From: Caldisericia bacterium
Lineage (GTDB): Bacteria; Caldisericota; Caldisericia; UBA6126
DNA: 59,068 nt
Assembly (NCBI GenBank): GCA_023146045.1
Contig: JAGLCW010000017.1
Coordinates: 1 to 59,068 of the forward strand
Direction: 5' to 3'
A program made the translations under genes and the position numbers. Position 1 is the first letter of the stretch. Each line of letters starts with the position of its first letter. The notes under the pieces are model-generated. The model worked only from the letters and a program-made list of their open reading frames with translations. It had not been told where the DNA came from and ran no database searches. This document shows, in pieces, positions 49,748 through 58,406 of this stretch.

Positions 49748-50430
49748 GGTTCAAACACTGGCTTAAATGTAAAATACTGTGAATAAAATGCATCACTCAA
49801 TTCAATAGATCTTCCAGGCATAAATTCTGGTTTATTTGAAAAACCAAGTTTATAGATGTTGTCCAACAGTAATCCAATCTCAATAGCTTCAGTACGTCTT
49901 AACATGGGTAAAAGCATATTAAACTCCCTATAAACTTCTGGATACTGTTCAATAATTCCAGCAACATCTTTGTTTTTTGCTGAAACAGCATAGTCATTGA
50001 TCAGTTTTCTTAATCTTTCCATAGATATTTCAGGATTAGAGATAGAGTACTTTTTCGCTAAATCAACAATGCCATCTTTAAAACAAAAAAATTTATCTCT
50101 AGAGTCTACATTTCTTGTAAACTCCAATGCTAGCTGGTTTGTGTTGATCCAATATTCTTCTATGTTCGAATCATTTGAAAGACAAGCGTTAAAAATATAA
50201 TTGTTGTATTTCTTTCGAAATCGTTCCCATACAGCATTAAATTCAGCTACTTCCTTACTTCCAATTACAACCTCGTTTGTAGTTTTGTTTAAGTTAATAT
50301 AGTCCGCATTAATAGTGTGTTTCAATAATGGTTTCAAACAAAAATAAACCAATACAAGTACCAATATACTTAATCCTATCCATATAAATCTTGTTCTTGT
50401 GTTTTTTAAGTTTTTGTTTTTAGGGCGCAT
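49744..50430 (-). CDS. Membrane-anchored protein of unknown function
   Basis: A 228-residue protein with one membrane helix near the N-terminus (about 14-32) and an extracytoplasmic alpha-rich part containing no motif I recognise. It lies between nadE (11-nt overlap) and the PD-(D/E)XK nuclease (4-nt overlap), so it is translated with them. Basic N-terminus (MRPKNKNLKNTRTR) fits an inside-in orientation. No function is assigned. Confidence 0.65.
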   Translation of the reverse strand: MRPKNKNLKNTRTRFIWIGLSILVLVLVYFCLKPLLKHTINADYINLNKTTNEVVIGSKEVAEFNAVWERFRKKYNNYIFNACLSNDSNIEEYWINTNQLALEFTRNVDSRDKFFCFKDGIVDLAKKYSISNPEISMERLRKLINDYAVSAKNKDVAGIIEQYPEVYREFNMLLPMLRRTEAIEIGLLLDNIYKLGFSNKPEFMPGRSIELSDAFYSQYFTFKPVFEP

Positions 50431-51286
50431 TTGTAGCTTCTTTGATTAGCCTATAATCTAAACCAATTGTTCTGGAAGAAACTTTTGGAATAATTGGTAA
50501 TCTTTGCTTGTACAAAGATTTACGACAAAGCTTTAAAACTGATGTTACATGTTCTTTGGAAAAGCCTTTTTCTACTAACTCTTGAAAAGTAAACCTTTTG
50601 TCAATATGCCAAAATAGAATTTGATCAAGTTCGTCATATGTTAATCCAATTTCTTCTTCATCAGTTTGGGTTTCCCAAAGTTCAGCTGATGGAGGCTTGT
50701 TAATAATTTCTTCTGGAACTCTAAAGTAATCAGCCAACGCAAATGCTTGAGTTTTATAAATGTCGCCTAGTGGTAGAATTCCTGCAGCACTATCTCCATA
50801 CCATGTGCTATATCCTATTAGTAGCTCTGTTTTATTACTTGTTCCTATGACTAATGCTTTTTCTCTTGCACTAACATCAAAAAGATTGACCATTCTTAGT
50901 CTTGCAAAAACATTACCTTTTCTAAGTGGGTTTTTAATTGATCTTTCTCCACATAGTGAATCAGCAGTATTCTTTATATTCCATGTTTCAAGATGCAGTC
51001 CTAAATCTTTACTAACCATATTAGCATGATCATCATTTGACAAACCCTTACCGTATGGCATGTACAATAACAATAATTGGTCAGGGTTCAGTGCTTTTGC
51101 GGCAATATAGGATACCAATGTAGAATCCAATCCACCAGACAATGCAATGACTGCTTTAGTAAACCCATATTTATTCATCTCATCTTGAATAAATTTTTCA
51201 AGTACTGTAGAAAGAAATTCTGCATTCTGTTGCAGATATGCTGCTATTTCTTTATTTTTTTTGCCTTTACGGCTATTTTCTTCCAT
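50420..51286 (-). CDS. nadE: NAD+ synthetase, synthetase domain only
   Basis: Converts nicotinic acid adenine dinucleotide to NAD+ with ATP. The 288-residue protein has the PP-loop SGGLDST (50-56) and IGTSNKTELLIGYSTWYGDSAAGILPLGDIYKTQ-like substrate pattern (short pieces GTSNKTE and GDSAAG). It lacks the N-terminal glutaminase of the long NadE, so it would take ammonia, unless served by the nitrilase-family protein next to it. Its ATG overlaps the stop of that gene by one base. Confidence 0.93.
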   Translation of the reverse strand: MEENSRKGKKNKEIAAYLQQNAEFLSTVLEKFIQDEMNKYGFTKAVIALSGGLDSTLVSYIAAKALNPDQLLLLYMPYGKGLSNDDHANMVSKDLGLHLETWNIKNTADSLCGERSIKNPLRKGNVFARLRMVNLFDVSAREKALVIGTSNKTELLIGYSTWYGDSAAGILPLGDIYKTQAFALADYFRVPEEIINKPPSAELWETQTDEEEIGLTYDELDQILFWHIDKRFTFQELVEKGFSKEHVTSVLKLCRKSLYKQRLPIIPKVSSRTIGLDYRLIKEATNAP

Positions 51287-52119
51287 TAAAAATTCTCCTT
51301 GAATGCATCGAGAACAATATGATCTCTTCTGTCATAATGCAAGGGGAAAGATCTTATTTTTCTTTCAATTTCTTTGTGGTCAATATCAATAAACACAATG
51401 GATTCTTCCAAAAATGGTAGTTTCGCAATAATTTCACCACTTGGCGAAGCAACCATGCTACCTCCATAAAAACAGACACCTTCTTCAAATCCAACTCTGT
51501 TAACATAAATAACAAAAATTGAATTTTTTTCGGCATAACCGACAACAGTTCTTTCAATAAAAGAATCAATTGCAGGTCCGTCTCTGTTAATATTTCTTAA
51601 TGGTATATTAGATGCTACTATTAAACAATTCACATCTTTTTTTACAAATGAAACGATTGCTTCTTCGTGCCACATGTCACGGCAAATTAACATTCCCATT
51701 TTAAATTTATCAACATTAAATGGCGTTAACGTTTTCCCAGGCATAAAATCTTTAGAATCTTCAAACATACCATTAATTGGTAAAAATATTTTCCTATGTG
51801 TTTGCAGTATCTCACCTTTTGAACAATATGCTTGAGTAATATAGCACCTTGAATTGTCATCTATTTCAGGAAATCCAACTACGATGTCAATTTGCATTGA
51901 AAGTTTCATAACACTTTTCATTTTATCCGAATTAATTTTCATGCTAAGTTCATGCGTTAAATCTTTCAATCTATACCCACTAAGAGACATTTCTGGGAAT
52001 ACAATTAATTCAGCTTTTTCATCAATTGCCCTATATATGAACTCTTTATGTTTCTCAATTGATTTATCCCAATTTGAAAATATTGGTTCAATTTGAGCAA
52101 GAGCAATTTTCATATCCAT
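51286..52119 (-). CDS. Nitrilase-superfamily amidase, possible NadE glutaminase partner
   Basis: A 277-residue carbon-nitrogen hydrolase with the Glu-Lys-Cys triad E43 (FPEMSLSGY), K110 (THRKIFLPI) and C146 (ICRDMWHEE). Its sequence looks like the N-terminal glutaminase domain of glutamine-dependent NAD+ synthetases. The gene is joined to nadE stop to start (TAATG), in the same order as the domains in the fused enzyme. A separate amidase, such as an omega-amidase or beta-ureidopropionase, is the alternative. Confidence 0.82.
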   Translation of the reverse strand: MDMKIALAQIEPIFSNWDKSIEKHKEFIYRAIDEKAELIVFPEMSLSGYRLKDLTHELSMKINSDKMKSVMKLSMQIDIVVGFPEIDDNSRCYITQAYCSKGEILQTHRKIFLPINGMFEDSKDFMPGKTLTPFNVDKFKMGMLICRDMWHEEAIVSFVKKDVNCLIVASNIPLRNINRDGPAIDSFIERTVVGYAEKNSIFVIYVNRVGFEEGVCFYGGSMVASPSGEIIAKLPFLEESIVFIDIDHKEIERKIRSFPLHYDRRDHIVLDAFKENF

Positions 52120-52130
52120 CCTCCATTGCT

Positions 52131-52664
52131 TTATTTTGTTGGTAGCGTGTAAAGACTAGATCCTTTTGTTAACAAATATGTAACTAAAATGCTTCCACCT
52201 ATTCCAACAGAAACTAATTCACCAAGAATAATGGAACCAGCTACAGAAAAATATACCGGTAGTGAAAAATTAGCTAATGCAATATTAGAATCTATCATTA
52301 TGGAAACATAAAATGCTACACCAAAACCATTAATTAAAATTGGTGGCACTATACCAAAATATGCACCGATTCTTCTATTTTTCAAATTTCTCAAGTAATA
52401 AGTTAGAGTTGCGGCAATAAATGTGCATATTGTCCCTCCAATAATATCAACTATTCCAAATGGAGAAAAGATATTCGACAATAAACACCCAATTGTAACT
52501 CCCCAAATGGCTTCTGGGAAAAAAAATGGTAAAACAGTTAACATTTCAGAGAACCTAACTTGGATTTGACCAAATGACAATGGCATTACTGCAACTGTTA
52601 GAACAAAATACAAAGCTCCAATAAAAGACCCTCGTATCCAAGTTAGATTATCCAATTTTGGCAT
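52131..52664 (-). CDS. queT: QueT family ECF transporter S component
   Basis: The 177-residue membrane protein has about five or six helices and the QueT-like LPFFFPEAIWGVTIGCLLSN and GGTICTFIAATLTYYLR regions. The family is proposed to import queuosine precursors through an energy-coupling factor module. No preQ1 riboswitch was seen; the gene starts 3 nt after the RNase J stop, so it seems to rely on the operon promoter. Shared ECF components would be encoded elsewhere. Confidence 0.85.
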   Translation of the reverse strand: MPKLDNLTWIRGSFIGALYFVLTVAVMPLSFGQIQVRFSEMLTVLPFFFPEAIWGVTIGCLLSNIFSPFGIVDIIGGTICTFIAATLTYYLRNLKNRRIGAYFGIVPPILINGFGVAFYVSIMIDSNIALANFSLPVYFSVAGSIILGELVSVGIGGSILVTYLLTKGSSLYTLPTK

Positions 52665-52667
52665 TAT

Positions 52668-54314
52668 TTAACTTTCAATAACAGAAACGAAAATTACTGG
52701 CTTCCTATGAACTTGTGAAGAGAAAAAGCCAGACAAATATCCCTTAACCATTATCTCAAGGTCAGTTCCTTTTCCATGCTGTTTTGACCATTTGTTAACG
52801 ATATCTTTTATACCATTAGATGATTTTTCATATAGATTGCTTGAAAAATCAGATGATATCAGTCCTTTTGTTTCAATTAACGGAAGTGTTTTCATTTTCC
52901 TTTTATCCATATCTAATAAAATCACTACATTTAAAACACCTTCTCGAGATAACTGCTTTCTTTCATTTATAACCGAAAGGCCAATATCCCCAACATTTCT
53001 TCCATCAACATAAATTGGTTCTGCAGGTACTTTACCAATTTGTTTCATCGTATTTTTATCTAGCCCTATAACGCTTCCATTCTCGCATATTTTAGTGTTT
53101 GCTTCTGGAATTCCAATCTCATGAGCAATCTTGCAATGAGCATACATTTGTCTGTATTCACCATGCACTGGAATAAAAAACTTTGGTTTAATCAATAACA
53201 TCATAAGTCTTAGGTCTTCTTTTGAACCATGCCCAGACGCATGAATGCCTTCTGTTCGATACACAACGTCTGCACCTCTTCTAATAAGGTTGTTAATATT
53301 TTTTGTAACAGATGCTTCGTTTCCTGGTATTGGATCAGCTGAGATAATTACTTTATCTCCTTTTTTAAGCTGAAGATGATCATGTCTATTTCTAGCAAGT
53401 TTTGAAAGTCCAGAAAAAGGCTCTCCCTGTGTTCCGGTTGTCAAAATCAACAGTTGCTTGTCTTGTAGTCTTTGCGAATCCTGATTGTTAGTCATTAATC
53501 TCTTTGGTATTTTAGAATAACCCAACTCCGTAGCAACCTGTATAATATTCATCATTGATCTTCCGTCAACTAAAACTTTTCTATTAACTTTATCTGCAAT
53601 ATCAAAAACTTGTTGAACCCTATGAAGGTTTGTAGAAAATGTTGCAACAATAACTCTTCCAGAAGTTGCTCTAATTAAATCTTCTAGTTTTAGTCCAACT
53701 GTTTTTTCAGATGGTGTAAAACCTGGTTCATCAGCATTGGTGCTGTCACCAAGATACAGAAGAACTCCATCTTTCCCAGCATTTGCAATCCCTTGTAAAT
53801 CTATTGGCCTATTGTCAATTGGAGTTAAATCTACTTTAAAATCACCAGAATGGATAATACTACCATGTGGAGTATGAAATACTGTTGCCATGCCATCTGG
53901 TATACTATGTGTTACACGAAGGAAGTCAATTTTTATTTTTCCAATTTTAATGCTTGAAGGTAAACTAACTTCTTTAAATTTTATTTCTTTAGATATGTAT
54001 GTTGGTAGTTCTGATTTAACAATCCCTATTGTCAAAGATGTTGCGTAAATAGGTGGATACCCAAGCTCTTTGCAAAAATACTTCAATCCTCCAATATGGT
54101 CTGCATGACCATGAGAAAGTATAATGCCCTTAATCTTTTTTTTATTTTGAAGAGCATAGCTAATGTCTGGCAATACTCTGTCTATTCCTAACAATTCTGC
54201 GTTTGGGAACTCAAAACCCGCATCTAGAATTATAATTTCGTTGTCGAATTCAAACAGGGTCATGTTCTTTCCTATTTCGTCAAGACCCCCTAAAAAATCT
54301 ATTTTAATTTTCAT
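52668..54314 (-). CDS. rnjA: Ribonuclease J
   Basis: Metallo-beta-lactamase exo/endoribonuclease, 548 residues. The zinc motif HGHADHIGG is at 68-76, followed by the beta-CASP region with GDSTNADEPGF, TGTQGEPFSGLSKLA and the HASGHGSKEDLRLM, and HGEY motifs. The C-terminal domain completes the dimer. It is involved in mRNA turnover and 5' trimming. Gene context with pnp and rpsO fits an RNA-processing operon. It overlaps the UDG gene by 11 nt. Confidence 0.95.
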   Translation of the reverse strand: MKIKIDFLGGLDEIGKNMTLFEFDNEIIILDAGFEFPNAELLGIDRVLPDISYALQNKKKIKGIILSHGHADHIGGLKYFCKELGYPPIYATSLTIGIVKSELPTYISKEIKFKEVSLPSSIKIGKIKIDFLRVTHSIPDGMATVFHTPHGSIIHSGDFKVDLTPIDNRPIDLQGIANAGKDGVLLYLGDSTNADEPGFTPSEKTVGLKLEDLIRATSGRVIVATFSTNLHRVQQVFDIADKVNRKVLVDGRSMMNIIQVATELGYSKIPKRLMTNNQDSQRLQDKQLLILTTGTQGEPFSGLSKLARNRHDHLQLKKGDKVIISADPIPGNEASVTKNINNLIRRGADVVYRTEGIHASGHGSKEDLRLMMLLIKPKFFIPVHGEYRQMYAHCKIAHEIGIPEANTKICENGSVIGLDKNTMKQIGKVPAEPIYVDGRNVGDIGLSVINERKQLSREGVLNVVILLDMDKRKMKTLPLIETKGLISSDFSSNLYEKSSNGIKDIVNKWSKQHGKGTDLEIMVKGYLSGFFSSQVHRKPVIFVSVIES

Positions 54315-54903
54315 TTTTTCTCTTTCTGTTTTGAACTATTTCTTTCAATTTGGAAAAATCTTCCATAATTAACTCTAAAGTTGATCTTCGATACAATGCT
54401 GCTGCTGGGTGGTATGTGGGAAAATAACAAATGCCATTTACGATCATTGATTTTCCTCGAGCTCTGGATATAGATTGTCCAGACCCAAAAAGAGATGTAA
54501 GCGCAGCACTTCCAAGCACAACAATAACGGTTGGTTGGATTAATTCAATTTGTGATATTAAATATGGCTTACACGCTTCCATTTCAGAAGTTGATGGTGT
54601 TCTATTGCTTGGTGGTCTACATTTTACAGTGTTGCCAATAAATATTTGCTTCCTTGAAAGCCCAATATCTTCAAGCAATTTATCTAGAACTTTCCCAGCT
54701 TGTCCAACAAAAGGTTCACCGGTAAGATCTTCATTCTTACCGGGACCTTCTCCAACAAACATTACATCAGCATCTAGATATCCTGTACCAGGAACTGCCT
54801 TTGTTCTTGTTTTATACAAATCACACTTTTTACATGTCTCGATTCTCTTTATCAGTGTATTTTCAATTTCTTGCTTCCAAGTCATGCTTTTTGTTTGATC
54901 CAT
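54304..54903 (-). CDS. Uracil-DNA glycosylase, family 4
   Basis: Removes uracil from DNA. The 199-residue protein has the Fe-S cysteines C24 and C27 (TCKKCDLY), two later (VKCRPPSNR, EACKPYL), the catalytic GEGPGKNED (about 51-59), GEPFVGQAG and the HPAAALYR motif near the end. It lacks the family 1 GQDPYH. It lies between pnp and rnjA with tiny spacers. Confidence 0.93.
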   Translation of the reverse strand: MDQTKSMTWKQEIENTLIKRIETCKKCDLYKTRTKAVPGTGYLDADVMFVGEGPGKNEDLTGEPFVGQAGKVLDKLLEDIGLSRKQIFIGNTVKCRPPSNRTPSTSEMEACKPYLISQIELIQPTVIVVLGSAALTSLFGSGQSISRARGKSMIVNGICYFPTYHPAAALYRRSTLELIMEDFSKLKEIVQNRKRKNEN

Positions 54904-54906
54904 GTA

Positions 54907-57036
54907 TTAATCTTCTTGTTTTTGGTCGACACCTTTCATGGTAAGACTAATCTTTCCATTATTTGGGTCTACTGTCGCTACTTTTACTGTTACTCTTTGC
55001 CCCATTTTAATAACTACTTCATTTCCAGCCTTTAGTTTTCCATCTTCGTTATTTACACGTTTAGATGATATTTGAGAAACATGAAGTAAACCGTCTGTAC
55101 CTTTTTTTAATTCTATAAATGCACCAAAATCGCAAATTCTTACTACTTTGCCTTTGTATAATTCTCCAGGTTGGATTTCTTTTATCATTTCTTCAATTTC
55201 AGCTAAAGCAGCCTGCATCCCAGTGTCATCACTAGAAGAAATAAACACTCTACCGTCTGGTTCTATATCTATTTTTACGCCTGTTTCTTCTATTATTCGC
55301 TTAATATTTTTCCCACCGGGGCCAATAAGTTCGCCAATTTTTTCTTGCTTAATCTGAATGATTTTCATGCGAGGAGCATATGCTGATAAGTCTGTTCTGG
55401 CTTTATCTATTGTTTCAAACATTTGATCAAGGATATCTATACGTGCTATACGAGCTCGTTCTATACCTTCTTCTATTATGTCCATTGTGATCATCTGTTT
55501 TTTTACGTCCATCTGTATGGCAGTAATACCATCTCTTGTTCCAGCTACTTTAAAGTCCATATCTCCTGTGAAATCTTCAACACCTTGAATATCTGTTAGT
55601 ATTCTATATTTATCACCATCTGCTATCAGTCCCATAGCAATTCCTGCAACAGGAGCCAATATTGGTACTCCAGCATCCATTAATGCTAAGGTACTTGCGC
55701 AAATTGAAGCTTGCGAGCTAGAACCATTTGATTCAAGAACTTCAGAAACAACATGTATTGTGTAGGCAAATTGTTCTTCGGCAGGTACCACTGGAAGAAC
55801 TGCTCTTTCAGCTAATGCCCCATGTCCAACTTCTCTTCTCCCAGCACCTCGCAATGGTCTTACCTCTCCAACGCTAAATGGTGGGAAGTTATAGTAATGC
55901 ATATAATGCTTGGTCTCGGTTTCATCAAGGCTTTCCACAAGTTGACCTTCGCCTTTACCTCCGAGTGTTACCGCTGAAAGAACTTGTGTTTGTCCACGGG
56001 TAAACACTGCACTACCATGTACTCTAGGTAAAAGTCCAACTTCCATAGAAAGTTTTCTTATCTCGTTTTCTTTTCTTCCATCTGGTCTTCTGTTGGCATG
56101 AATGATCATATTTCTTACATATTTTGAAAGATACCCTTCAAATGCAAGATCTAGTTCGCTTTCTCTGTCTTCAAATGAAGGATCGCATTGAGAATGCATT
56201 TCTTTTTTTAGATCGCCTTCCGCAGTTTCTCTTTGTTCTTTGTCTGGGTTAAACAAAGCATCTTCAATACGAGGGTCTAAATATTCCTTAACGGCATTAA
56301 TTGCATCTTCAGCAGCGATAGGTTTTGTTGCAATATATTTTTCTTTGCAAGGTAATTGTTCAATTATTTCTTTTTGCCATGCAATCATTTCCATATTTTT
56401 TTCATGTAAACATTTAAATGCATCCATCATTTCATTTTCTTGTAAAATTGAAGCCCCAGCTTCAACCATCATGACAGACTTTTCGGTTTCAGCTACAACT
56501 AAATCTAAAGGGCTTTCAGCAAGTTCTTCTATGGTCGGATTTGTCTTTAAAACACCTTTAATCATCCCACATCTTGTAGCTGCTACAGGCCCATCAAATG
56601 GAACATTTGATATGGAAGTAGCAATAGAAGCCCCATTAATTGCTAACATATCGGAAGAATTTTCACCGTCGAATGAAAGAACATAAGCGATAACCTGAAC
56701 CCCATTACGAAGATATTTTGGGAATAAAGGGCGTAATGGTCTATCAATTAATCTAGATCTTAAAATTTCTCTATCAGATGGGCGACCTCCGCGTTTAAAG
56801 AAACCACCAGGGATTTTACCAGCAGAATACATCTTTTCAGCATAATCTACTGTTAGTGGGAAAAAATCAATATCCTCTTTTGGTTCTTTTGTCATAGTAA
56901 CTAATACTAATACTTTGGTCTCACCTGCCACACAAAGTAAGGATGCTCCTGCTTGTTTCGCAAGTTTTCCGTACTCAAATGAATAGTTAACACCATCAAT
57001 TGTTCGTTCAAATGTCATCAGCTTTTGCTCTTTCAT
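54907..57036 (-). CDS. pnp: Polynucleotide phosphorylase
   Basis: 3'-to-5' exoribonuclease/polymerase, 709 residues: two RNase PH domains (the GSGSSQASICASTLALMDAG-type motif appears as NGSSSQASICASTLALMD) with a helical linker, a KH domain (ELIGPGGKNIKRIIEETG) and an S1 domain (KVVRICDFGAFIELKKG). It follows rpsO by 13 nt, as in very many bacteria, and shares its transcript. It acts together with RNase J in mRNA decay. Confidence 0.97.
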   Translation of the reverse strand: MKEQKLMTFERTIDGVNYSFEYGKLAKQAGASLLCVAGETKVLVLVTMTKEPKEDIDFFPLTVDYAEKMYSAGKIPGGFFKRGGRPSDREILRSRLIDRPLRPLFPKYLRNGVQVIAYVLSFDGENSSDMLAINGASIATSISNVPFDGPVAATRCGMIKGVLKTNPTIEELAESPLDLVVAETEKSVMMVEAGASILQENEMMDAFKCLHEKNMEMIAWQKEIIEQLPCKEKYIATKPIAAEDAINAVKEYLDPRIEDALFNPDKEQRETAEGDLKKEMHSQCDPSFEDRESELDLAFEGYLSKYVRNMIIHANRRPDGRKENEIRKLSMEVGLLPRVHGSAVFTRGQTQVLSAVTLGGKGEGQLVESLDETETKHYMHYYNFPPFSVGEVRPLRGAGRREVGHGALAERAVLPVVPAEEQFAYTIHVVSEVLESNGSSSQASICASTLALMDAGVPILAPVAGIAMGLIADGDKYRILTDIQGVEDFTGDMDFKVAGTRDGITAIQMDVKKQMITMDIIEEGIERARIARIDILDQMFETIDKARTDLSAYAPRMKIIQIKQEKIGELIGPGGKNIKRIIEETGVKIDIEPDGRVFISSSDDTGMQAALAEIEEMIKEIQPGELYKGKVVRICDFGAFIELKKGTDGLLHVSQISSKRVNNEDGKLKAGNEVVIKMGQRVTVKVATVDPNNGKISLTMKGVDQKQED

Positions 57037-57049
57037 TTCTTCTCTTTTC

Positions 57050-57316
57050 TTAACCTCTAATTCCCAAACTGGTAATCAGATTTTTGTAACGGATTTTATC
57101 CGTCTTTTTTAGGTAACGTTGTAATCTGCGGCGCTGTCCAACCATTTTCAATAGACCTCTTCTTGAGCTATGATCATGCTTGTGTTCAGCTAAATGTAAG
57201 GAGAGTGATTGAATCTTTTTTGTTAAGATTGCAATCTGCACCTCTGGTGATCCGTTGTCACCATCATGTACTTTATACTCTTCAATAAGTTTTGTCTTGT
57301 CCTCTTTAGTAATCAT
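57050..57316 (-). CDS. rpsO: 30S ribosomal protein S15
   Basis: An 88-residue primary binder of 16S rRNA with the conserved [37 protein letters not shown] and YLKKTDK blocks. TAGGAGG lies 5 nt before the ATG. In other bacteria S15 represses its own mRNA through a leader structure; a candidate fold is present just upstream. Confidence 0.97.
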   Translation of the reverse strand: MITKEDKTKLIEEYKVHDGDNGSPEVQIAILTKKIQSLSLHLAEHKHDHSSRRGLLKMVGQRRRLQRYLKKTDKIRYKNLITSLGIRG

Positions 57317-57336
57317 TAAATCCTCCTATCCTATTA

Positions 57337-57370
57337 CACAGTACTTCGCTGAGGAAAGCATAAGCCCGTG
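57337..57370 (-). promoter_or_regulatory. Possible S15 autoregulatory leader hairpin
   Basis: In the rpsO leader CACGG (57366-57370) pairs with CTGTG (57337-57341), including a G-U next to a G-C pair, and CTT pairs with AAG further in. S15 is known to bind structures with a G-U/G-C motif. It is a suggestion from base pairing alone. Confidence 0.3.
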
Positions 57371-57386
57371 AAAAAGGTAACTAGTT

Positions 57387-57414
57387 TTATTAGCATAAAT
57401 TTTTAAGATTTAAA
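57387..57414 (-). promoter_or_regulatory. Candidate promoter of the rpsO-pnp operon
   Basis: TTTAAA (57409-57414) and TAATAA (57387-57392) are 16 nt apart on the minus strand, giving a leader of about 65 nt before rpsO. Both boxes are imperfect in an AT-rich region. Confidence 0.35.
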
Positions 57415-57437
57415 CAAAAATCCCATCATATTTTATA

Positions 57438-58307
57438 CTAAAAATAAAATACTCTTTCTATTTTACTGTTTGAAACAATTTCATCAACCTGTATTTTGTT
57501 TCCTTTTACTAATTCTCTGAGAATTTCTACATCTTTTTTCTGATCTTCCATTTCACATTTAGGAGTCTCTGTAATAAAATCAACAGATTGAGACATTGTT
57601 GAAACAATGGCTCCAAGAGCACCAAGCCCAATATATCCTCTTCCTAAATGTGCATGCCTATCAATGAAACTTCCTTTTTTTGTGCTAGAATCATTCAAAT
57701 GAACAAGTTTTGTTTTACCAAATACAAATGGGTATTTTTTTTTCAATTCACGGGCTTCATCTTTAGTCTTAAAAAGATAACCTGATTCGAATAAATGAGC
57801 TGTGTCAAGACAAACCCAAGCTGACTGTGTTTTATTCAGTTCTTTAATAAGCTGATCAAACAAACTCATTTCAGAACCAACAACATTTTTCAATGTTGTA
57901 TTTTCTAACAGTAAATTGCACTTATAAGAAAAATCAAAAAATACAGAATTCATTTCTTCGGCAATTTTTTTAATCATAACGTTTTTTGGTAAATTAACGT
58001 GTACAATTAACCCATCAACACATAATTCATCAGCTTCGTGTAATTTTTCACGAATTAATTTCCAGGAATTAACAGAACGATTTGATTTTGAAGTAGACAA
58101 AGAAATATTGTCTTGAGAGTGTACATAAATATTATTTACTGATTCAGTTTTTTTAAGTCGTTGGAACAAGGCTCTGAAATGTAATTTGTCTTTAAGCGTT
58201 AAACCGTTTTTTGGTTTTAGAAACAGCTGAAAACAATCGATTTGCATTTCATCTATTAGTTTTTCAACCGTATCAATATTTTGTAATCTTACATGAATCC
58301 CGATCAT
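57438..58307 (-). CDS. Endonuclease IV-like (AP endonuclease family 2) protein
   Basis: The 289-residue TIM-barrel protein has the metal-binding residues of endonuclease IV: H in YVHSQDN, IVHVN, the glutamate in LLENTT, CLDTAHLFESGY, LVHLNDS, DRHAHLGRGYIG and the glutamate in ITETPK. It would cleave DNA at abasic sites. The N-terminus is more divergent than typical Nfo, so a related sugar-phosphate isomerase-like role remains possible. It is transcribed towards rpsO with a 121-nt gap. Confidence 0.85.
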   Translation of the reverse strand: MIGIHVRLQNIDTVEKLIDEMQIDCFQLFLKPKNGLTLKDKLHFRALFQRLKKTESVNNIYVHSQDNISLSTSKSNRSVNSWKLIREKLHEADELCVDGLIVHVNLPKNVMIKKIAEEMNSVFFDFSYKCNLLLENTTLKNVVGSEMSLFDQLIKELNKTQSAWVCLDTAHLFESGYLFKTKDEARELKKKYPFVFGKTKLVHLNDSSTKKGSFIDRHAHLGRGYIGLGALGAIVSTMSQSVDFITETPKCEMEDQKKDVEILRELVKGNKIQVDEIVSNSKIERVFYF

Positions 58308-58406
58308 AAGCTAATATGATAAAAAATAGTTTACAAATTGCAAAATTATTACATGATAATATTGCTTTAAAAAACATTTAAACTAAAACACATTAGGAGT
58401 ACTAAT

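Noticed and set aside
54431-54898. 155-residue frame antisense to the uracil-DNA glycosylase
   Set aside because: It mirrors the reading frame of a conserved enzyme; no own start signal.
56240-56686. 148-residue frame antisense to pnp
   Set aside because: Shadow frame of pnp; low-complexity serine/isoleucine-rich translation.
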